Origin: JBCDCU01 sp039180865
Lineage (GTDB): Bacteria; Pseudomonadota; Alphaproteobacteria; Rhizobiales; JACESI01
Direction of reading: 5' to 3'
Assembly: GCA_039180865.1 (NCBI GenBank)
Contig: JBCDCZ010000054.1
Coordinates: 1-19,636 of the forward strand
DNA: 19,636 bases
Below the pieces are notes generated by a model. That model saw only the letters and a program-made list of their open reading frames with translations, was not told the origin of the DNA and did no database searches. Positions 14,855-19,636 of the stretch are shown here, piece after piece. The position numbers were made by a program, and so were the translations under genes. Every line of letters begins with the position of its first letter. Position 1 is the first letter of the stretch.

Positions 14855-15877
14855 CTACTCTTGTCTCATATGTTCAAGACTGGCGGAGCCGACATGTCTT
14901 GGTTGTGACGAAAGCGTGAAAGACGCGGTGACAGCACGATGATCAGATCCGAAAAACGGCCCCACCCTGTAATCTGTGAGTTTGAGGCCTTCACTGAAAA
15001 AGATATGATCAATGGGCAACCCGAGGATGGGAAGATCGGTGATCCATGTCGATTCCAGACGGGGATCGCCAGCCCGAGTCCCAGGGATAAGATCGAAACT
15101 CGGCGTCCAGGGTGTCGTGTTAAAATCCCCAAGAAGAACATAGGGCTTGGTCTGCGATACGACCTCGGACGCCAGCCTCAATTTTATGTTCCGTCGCGCG
15201 AAGCCTCTGGGCCTGAGCGGATTTGCCGGATGTACGGCGACGATCTGGACCAGCTTGCCGGCAATGCGGAAGTCTGCATCAATGATGCCGCGCCAGCCGC
15301 TGACGGTCTCGGCATGGATTTCCAGGCGTTCGGGTGCCTGCTTTGCAAGAAGCGCCATGCGCTTCGACAAGAGCGGGAACCGGTCCGTACGGAAAATCAT
15401 CCGACAATAGGGATAGGTAGTATTGACGGCGTTGAGATCGGAACATTTGGCCTCGGTCATGTCGACGAGTACGAGCAATTCCGGCGCGTCGTCTCCAAGG
15501 CTGTCCAAGAAGCGATGGACCGCGCTCTCGCTCATCAGCACATTGGCGGACATGACAGAGAAGTCCCCGTCGCCTTGGTTTTCGACCACTGAATAGCGGT
15601 CGAATGCGAGGACCGGAGCGGAAAGCCACAGTGCGAGACCCGCAGCGACGAAGGCTGAAAAAGGGCGGCGGTAGAAGGCGTTGATCAAACACAAGATGAC
15701 CCCGGCCAAAGCCAAATGGGGTGCAAAGTTTGCGGCAAGTTCGCTTGGCCACAAAATGGCTTCGGGAAGAAACGGCGCAAGCGCAGCCAGTCCGGCGAGG
15801 ACGAAGTAACCGGGCTTGATGTAGCGCGTTATCGAGAAAAAGCCTTTACGCTGATCACGGGTCGTGATGACGGACAT
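14855..15877 (-). CDS. Endonuclease/exonuclease/phosphatase-family protein with N-terminal membrane region
   Basis: A 340-residue protein. Three hydrophobic segments at about 23-39, 50-68 and 75-92 anchor it, and a phosphodiesterase domain of the DNase I-like fold follows from about residue 105. Visible motifs are VMSANVLM (Asn112), LLGDFNTTPWTPSF, LPIDHIFF and GSDHRAVTA, with the general-base histidine in the last. The usual metal-binding Glu at the second motif is replaced by Asp139 (LVLVDMTEA). Members cut phosphodiester or phosphomonoester bonds of DNA, lipids or other molecules; the substrate here is unknown. The active domain probably faces the periplasm. It starts seven bases after the thioesterase stop; I chose the ATG at 15877 because longer readings lie inside that gene. 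Confidence 0.88.
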   Translation of the reverse strand: MSVITTRDQRKGFFSITRYIKPGYFVLAGLAALAPFLPEAILWPSELAANFAPHLALAGVILCLINAFYRRPFSAFVAAGLALWLSAPVLAFDRYSVVENQGDGDFSVMSANVLMSESAVHRFLDSLGDDAPELLVLVDMTEAKCSDLNAVNTTYPYCRMIFRTDRFPLLSKRMALLAKQAPERLEIHAETVSGWRGIIDADFRIAGKLVQIVAVHPANPLRPRGFARRNIKLRLASEVVSQTKPYVLLGDFNTTPWTPSFDLIPGTRAGDPRLESTWITDLPILGLPIDHIFFSEGLKLTDYRVGPFFGSDHRAVTASFTLSSQPRHVGSASLEHMRQE

Positions 15878-15884
15878 CTGTCGT

Positions 15885-16262
15885 TCAACCGGTCTTGCGG
15901 AAAATACCGGACGCGGTGGCAATAACTTTCCCGTCCTGATTACAAAGCGCGCCTTGAACATATTTGACCGACCGCCCGCCGCCGACCGTAGTGGCGCTCG
16001 CAAGAAGATCATCACCCTTTTTGCCAGCGGCAATAAAGTTTGTGGTCAGCGAAACGGTGACCATGAAGGTGTCTTTATCCGGTTTAGGAACCAGGTTGGC
16101 TTCGTATCCGCAGGCGACGTCAAGGAGCGTTGCCATGATCCCTCCGTGCAGTGTTTCCGCGCGATTGAGATGCTTGTCTTCAACTGTCAACCTGACTTCG
16201 ATCTTTCCCTCGATAAAGTCGGCTGAATAGCCGATGAGGTCTTGGGTTCCTGATTCCGTCAT
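15885..16262 (-). CDS. PaaI-type hotdog-fold acyl-CoA thioesterase
   Basis: A 125-residue single hotdog-domain protein of the PaaI/4-hydroxybenzoyl-CoA thioesterase type. The active-site region reads NRAETLHGGIMATLLDVACG, with the HGG motif at 39-41 and Asp48 as the likely catalytic acid. A second-half pattern, SLTTNFIAAGKKGD then AGKKGDDLLASATTV, is also typical. These enzymes hydrolyse acyl- or aryl-CoA to free acid and CoA, as homotetramers in the cytosol. It lies 19 bases downstream of the acyl-CoA dehydrogenase small subunit and is surely in that operon. PaaI itself acts on hydroxyphenylacetyl-CoA, which would fit with the hydroxyphenylacetate hydroxylase candidate, but the specificity cannot be read from the sequence. 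Confidence 0.88.
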   Translation of the reverse strand: MTESGTQDLIGYSADFIEGKIEVRLTVEDKHLNRAETLHGGIMATLLDVACGYEANLVPKPDKDTFMVTVSLTTNFIAAGKKGDDLLASATTVGGGRSVKYVQGALCNQDGKVIATASGIFRKTG

Positions 16263-16281
16263 GGGCCTGATCGCTTAAGTC

Positions 16282-17412
16282 TCAGGCCGCGTTGCGTGAA
16301 AGGCTGATGGCACGCTCCATATGATGGTCGGCGTCTCCCAGAACATGATCAATCATGACAATGCGCTTCGCATAATGGCCAAGGGCGTATTCCCAGGTCA
16401 TGGCGATACCGCCATGCAACTGAATACTCTCTTCAGCGACCATGCGTCCGATTGTGCCGGTGAGGTTCTTGGCAGCACTTAAAGCCCATTCCCGGCTCAC
16501 ATAATCGCCATCGAAGCGATCGGCGGCATTGATGACGGAAGAACGCATCTGCTCGATTTCCATCATCATGTCGGCCATACGATGCTGAAGCGCTTGAAAG
16601 GTTCCGATCGGACGGCCGAACTGGGTCCGGGTTTTGAGATAATCGAGGGTCATCTTTGACGCGACATCCATCGCGCCGAGGGCTTCTGCAGAAAGGGCTA
16701 AAACTCCAGCACCCATGATCTTTTCAATAACCGGATAGGCATCTTCGGCAGCGCCTTCCAGAACCTCGCCTTCGACATTGGTCAAGGTGAGTTCCGCGGC
16801 ATGGAGCCCGTCGACAGTCGGGTATCCGCGGATCAAAAGCCCTTCTGCATTCTTATCGACGAGATAAAGCGACAATCCGGTGCGATCGTCATGGTCTCCG
16901 GAATGCCGCGCTGAAACGATTATGTGGTCCGCCGCATCACCGTTGATAACAACCGCTTTGTTGCCGGTAAGTCTGGAATTCGAACCCACCGCTTCGGCGG
17001 TCGTGCGCACATGGGAGAGTTCGTAACGTCCGTCGGGCTCCCCGTGGGCGAACGCGATCAGGGTCTCACCGGAAATTACACTCTCAAGCCGCGCCTTTTG
17101 CGCTTCGCTACCAGCTTCCTGAAGGGCAGTTCCTGCGAGAAGCGTTGCAAGGAAGGGTTCTACCACCAGACCACGTCCGAGCTCCTGGAAGATGACGGTA
17201 AGGTCGAAACCCGCGCCGCCAAATCCCCCGACCTCTTCGCGAAAAAGCGCTCCAATAAGGCCAAGTTCGGCGAATTGTGCCCACATGTCGCGGGAGAAGC
17301 CGAATTCGCTTTCTGCGTGGTTGTGCCGGACGTCGATCGGGTAGGCGTTGGCGATCATCTTGGCGGTCTGATCTGCGATCATCCGCCGTTCTTCGGTATG
17401 GGTGAAATCCAT
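16282..17412 (-). CDS. Acyl-CoA dehydrogenase, small-subunit type (PimD-like)
   Basis: A 376-residue acyl-CoA dehydrogenase-fold protein. N-terminal helical domain starts MDFTHTEERRMIADQ; the C-terminal domain has TRTQFGRPIGTFQALQHRMA and IQLHGGIAMTWEYALGHYAKR. It lacks the C-terminal YxGT/GGSxE-type motif and also the YSEPGAGSD flavin signature seen in its partner; residues 110-150 are divergent. It starts three bases after the stop of the larger dehydrogenase gene. Such adjacent unequal pairs form heteromers in which one subunit supplies the active site, as in PimC/PimD of R. palustris and the heteromeric dehydrogenases of steroid side-chain degradation. This is therefore likely the non-catalytic or helper subunit. 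The exact substrate is unknown. Confidence 0.88.
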   Translation of the reverse strand: MDFTHTEERRMIADQTAKMIANAYPIDVRHNHAESEFGFSRDMWAQFAELGLIGALFREEVGGFGGAGFDLTVIFQELGRGLVVEPFLATLLAGTALQEAGSEAQKARLESVISGETLIAFAHGEPDGRYELSHVRTTAEAVGSNSRLTGNKAVVINGDAADHIIVSARHSGDHDDRTGLSLYLVDKNAEGLLIRGYPTVDGLHAAELTLTNVEGEVLEGAAEDAYPVIEKIMGAGVLALSAEALGAMDVASKMTLDYLKTRTQFGRPIGTFQALQHRMADMMMEIEQMRSSVINAADRFDGDYVSREWALSAAKNLTGTIGRMVAEESIQLHGGIAMTWEYALGHYAKRIVMIDHVLGDADHHMERAISLSRNAA

Positions 17413-17415
17413 GCG

Positions 17416-18612
17416 TTAGCCTCCCATCGTCAGCTTGGTGATGATATTGCGCTGGATTTCGTTCGATCCGCCGTAGATCGACATCTTCCGATTGTTGAAA
17501 TATTGCGAGGCGACGGGATTGGCATAGCCCGGCCCCACGGGCTCGACATTGCTTCCGGCTTCAAGAGCCTCCGAAATGAACGGAATGGCGTAAGGGCCGA
17601 GCGCTTCACGGGTTAGATCGTTAATCCGTTGGCGGATAACGGTTCCTTTGATTTTTAGCATTGACGTCTGGGCGCTTACATCCTGACCGGTCTCGGCCGC
17701 CGAGATGGCTCGAAGATTCGAAGTGCGCATGGCGTCGAGCTGGAACTCAACCTCCATGATCTTCGAAGCAAAAACGGGATCGTCGATCAAAGGTCGCCCC
17801 GCTTTACGCTGTTTGCTGGCAACGGTCTTGAGATTATCGAGGGCCTTCAGTGAAAAGCCGACCCCTGCGATATTGGTCCGCTCATGGGAGAGCAGATACT
17901 TCGCATAGGTCCAGCCTTTGTTTTCTTCGCCGACAAGGTTTTCTGTCGGAACCCGCGCATTGTCGAAGAAGACTTCGTTCACCTCGTGCTCGCCGTCGAG
18001 GAGGATGATCGGGCGGATTTCGACGCCCGGCGTGTCCATATCGATTAAGAGAAAGGAGATGCCCTCCTGCGGCTTGCCATCAGATTTTGTCCGTACCAGG
18101 CAGAAAATCTTGTTCGCGTGCTGACCGAGTGTCGTCCAGGTCTTCTGCCCGTTAACGACATAATGGCTTCCATCACGTTCCGCGCGTGTTTTGAGTGATG
18201 CGAGATCGGATCCGGCACCCGGCTCCGAATATCCCTGACACCACCAGTCGGTTCCATTGAGGATCCGCGGAAGATAGAAATCCTGCTGGGATTTGCTGCC
18301 GAAAGCCATTAGTACGGGGCCAAGCATGGCAACGCCGAACGGCACGATCCGCGGCCCACCCGCACGCACATATTCCTCCTCGAAAATATGACGCTGGGCC
18401 GGTGACCAATCCTGTCCTCCGAATTCCTTCGGCCAGCTCCCGGCATACCAGCCCTTGCGATTGAGAATGGCGTGCCAGGTATCGTGGTCTTCTTTCGAAA
18501 GCCTTTTTCCTTTGCGGGTCTTCTCGGTGATCGATGCAGGAAGTTCAGCCTTAAGGTAGCCTCTGACCTCGTCGCGAAAGGCAAGGTCGTCTTCGGAATA
18601 TTTGAGATCCAT
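17416..18612 (-). CDS. Acyl-CoA dehydrogenase, large-subunit type (PimC-like)
   Basis: A 398-residue acyl-CoA dehydrogenase. The flavin signature YSEPGAGSDLASLKT is at 128-142, YVVNGQKTWTT at 151-161, and the C-terminal YGGSNEIQRN at 380-389. In the medium-chain enzyme the catalytic Glu sits at the second position of that last motif; here it is Gly381. Glu244 in LSHERTNIAG is the best alternative base. Both features fit the large subunit of paired dehydrogenases such as PimC. The enzyme makes the 2,3-double bond in an acyl-CoA and passes electrons to electron-transfer flavoprotein. A strong GGGGGAG precedes the ATG at 18612. It lies 64 bases after the partial hydroxyacyl-CoA dehydrogenase gene. 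Confidence 0.92.
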   Translation of the reverse strand: MDLKYSEDDLAFRDEVRGYLKAELPASITEKTRKGKRLSKEDHDTWHAILNRKGWYAGSWPKEFGGQDWSPAQRHIFEEEYVRAGGPRIVPFGVAMLGPVLMAFGSKSQQDFYLPRILNGTDWWCQGYSEPGAGSDLASLKTRAERDGSHYVVNGQKTWTTLGQHANKIFCLVRTKSDGKPQEGISFLLIDMDTPGVEIRPIILLDGEHEVNEVFFDNARVPTENLVGEENKGWTYAKYLLSHERTNIAGVGFSLKALDNLKTVASKQRKAGRPLIDDPVFASKIMEVEFQLDAMRTSNLRAISAAETGQDVSAQTSMLKIKGTVIRQRINDLTREALGPYAIPFISEALEAGSNVEPVGPGYANPVASQYFNNRKMSIYGGSNEIQRNIITKLTMGG

Positions 18613-18676
18613 GGATCACTCCCCCTCTTTGTCTCCGGATGATCCGGTCCGCCTCCTCCGCGGATCCGATCAGCAA

Positions 18677-19636
18677 TCAGTCGTCGTTCAGGCTCGCAAA
18701 GGTCCTGCCGCTCGCGGCAAGATCCCGCAACAAAGACGCCGGTTGCCAGAAAAAAGCGTCCTCGTCAGCATAAGATTCAATGCGCTCAAGGATGGTCTTT
18801 GGCCCTTCCAGGTCGGCATAGAGCGTTGGTCCGCCCCGAAACCGCGGAAAGCCATATCCGTAAAGCAAGGTCACGTCGATATCAGAAGGTCGCAGTGCGA
18901 TCTTTTCTTCGATAACCCGTGTCGCTTCATTGACCATCGCCGCCATATACCGCTCGACGATCTCATCGGATGTGAAGCTGCGCGGTGCGATCGCATTGGC
19001 CGTTCGCTCGGCATCAATAATGGCAAGCACCTCATCGTCGGGAACACCTTTCGGATTGCCCTGATCATATCGGTAGAGCCCGCGGCCCGTTTTGCGTCCG
19101 AAGTGCCCCTGTTCGCAAATCTGATCCAGGATCGCCACATAGCGTTCCCGTGCATCCCGGTTCGGGGCCTTGCGCTTGCGCGTCGCCCAACCGATATCAA
19201 GCCCTGCCAAATCTGCAACCTGATACGGGCCCATCGGAAAGCCGAACGCGCGGACTGCGTCGTCAATCTCATAAGGGGAGGCGCCATCGAGCATCAAGTA
19301 GTCTGCCGCCTGACGGTACCGGGCAAGAATGCGGTTTCCTATGAAGCCGTCGCAGACACCGGACCTTACTGCAACTTTGCGCAATGTTTTCGCAAGTTTA
19401 AAACCGGTTGCCGTAACATCTGGATCGGTTTGATCGGCGACCACAATCTCCAGGAGTTTCATAATGTGCGCCGGCGAGAAGAAGTGAAGGCCGATGACCG
19501 CTTCTGGACGCGCCGTTGCGCCGGCAATTTCGTTGATATCGAGATAGCTGGTGTTGGACGCAAGAATGGCACCCGGTTTCATCGCCCGGTCCAATTCCGC
19601 GAAGACGGTCTTCTTGACGTCCATGTCTTCAAAAAC
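18677..19636 (-). CDS. 3-hydroxyacyl-CoA dehydrogenase, C-terminal part of a FadB/PimF-like multifunctional enzyme
   Basis: The last 319 residues of a protein that runs off the right edge. The open frame continues past the internal Met at 19624 to the window end, with VFEDMDVKKTVFAELD as in FadB-like enzymes. Visible are SNTSYLDINEIA, the catalytic-His motif GLHFFSPAHIMKLLEIV, the domain linker DGFIGNRILARYRQ, and a second C-terminal domain (GFPMGPYQVADLAGLDI, then LYGYGFPRFRGGPTLYAD). The duplicated C-terminal domain and this end motif point to the roughly 700-residue fused enoyl-CoA hydratase/3-hydroxyacyl-CoA dehydrogenase type rather than a stand-alone dehydrogenase. It is the likely second and third beta-oxidation step for the products of the downstream dehydrogenase pair. 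Confidence 0.92.
   Translation of the reverse strand, partial: VFEDMDVKKTVFAELDRAMKPGAILASNTSYLDINEIAGATARPEAVIGLHFFSPAHIMKLLEIVVADQTDPDVTATGFKLAKTLRKVAVRSGVCDGFIGNRILARYRQAADYLMLDGASPYEIDDAVRAFGFPMGPYQVADLAGLDIGWATRKRKAPNRDARERYVAILDQICEQGHFGRKTGRGLYRYDQGNPKGVPDDEVLAIIDAERTANAIAPRSFTSDEIVERYMAAMVNEATRVIEEKIALRPSDIDVTLLYGYGFPRFRGGPTLYADLEGPKTILERIESYADEDAFFWQPASLLRDLAASGRTFASLNDD

Noticed and set aside
16924..17616. 230-residue plus-strand frame across the two acyl-CoA dehydrogenase genes
   Set aside because: Antisense to two well-supported genes and lacking any recognisable motif or start signal.
1..19636. Mobile element, prophage, CRISPR, tRNA or rRNA genes
   Set aside because: No transposase, integrase, terminal repeats, regularly spaced repeats or RNA-gene patterns seen on either strand by reading.

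Overview
The window looks like chromosomal DNA of an alphaproteobacterium, most likely a member of the Hyphomicrobiales/Rhizobiales. The GC content is moderate by eye and genes are packed tightly. The left end carries a gene block I know, from memory, from Agrobacterium, Brucella and relatives: secB and fxsA on the minus strand, diverging from a Tim44-domain gene, mltA, an Smr-domain gene and an XRE-family regulator on the plus strand. In those relatives gyrB usually follows; here catabolic genes follow instead. I cannot name a species.

Layout. (1) 1-4028 is the housekeeping block: protein export, membrane proteins, peptidoglycan turnover and a small regulator. (2) 4139-6882 (+) holds a histidinol-dehydrogenase-like enzyme (possibly of the sulfopropanediol type), an SDR dehydrogenase overlapping it by 4 bases, and a Nu-class-like glutathione transferase. 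(3) 11105-6888 (-) is an aromatic operon: homogentisate 1,2-dioxygenase, an unusual metallo-beta-lactamase-fold protein, an FAD aromatic hydroxylase and a 71-residue DUF2783-like protein. The last two resemble the two-component 3-hydroxyphenylacetate 6-hydroxylase MhaA/MhaB. (4) 11193-14467 (+) is divergent from it: a MarR regulator, an acyl/aryl-CoA ligase and a thiolase. (5) 19636-14492 (-) holds a partial 3-hydroxyacyl-CoA dehydrogenase, a paired acyl-CoA dehydrogenase (PimC/PimD type), a PaaI-like thioesterase, a membrane-anchored endonuclease/exonuclease/phosphatase-family protein and a small secreted protein with an EF-hand-like loop.

How the parts could work together (inference). The ligase, paired acyl-CoA dehydrogenase, hydratase/dehydrogenase and thiolase make up nearly a full beta-oxidation set. 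The thioesterase could release a free acid. MhaA/MhaB plus HmgA would then take 3-hydroxyphenylacetate to homogentisate and open its ring. One reading is breakdown of hydroxyphenyl-alkanoates; a pimelate-like dicarboxylate route alongside separate homogentisate catabolism is the alternative. No fumarylacetoacetase and no zeta-class maleylacetoacetate isomerase lie in the window.

I saw no rRNA, tRNA, CRISPR array, insertion sequence or prophage. The most notable points are the metal-site substitutions in the metallo-beta-lactamase-fold protein inside the hmgA operon, the MhaA/MhaB-like pair, the HisD-like/SDR pair at the usual gyrB position, and an MltA without a signal peptide that lies in frame just after the Tim44-gene stop.
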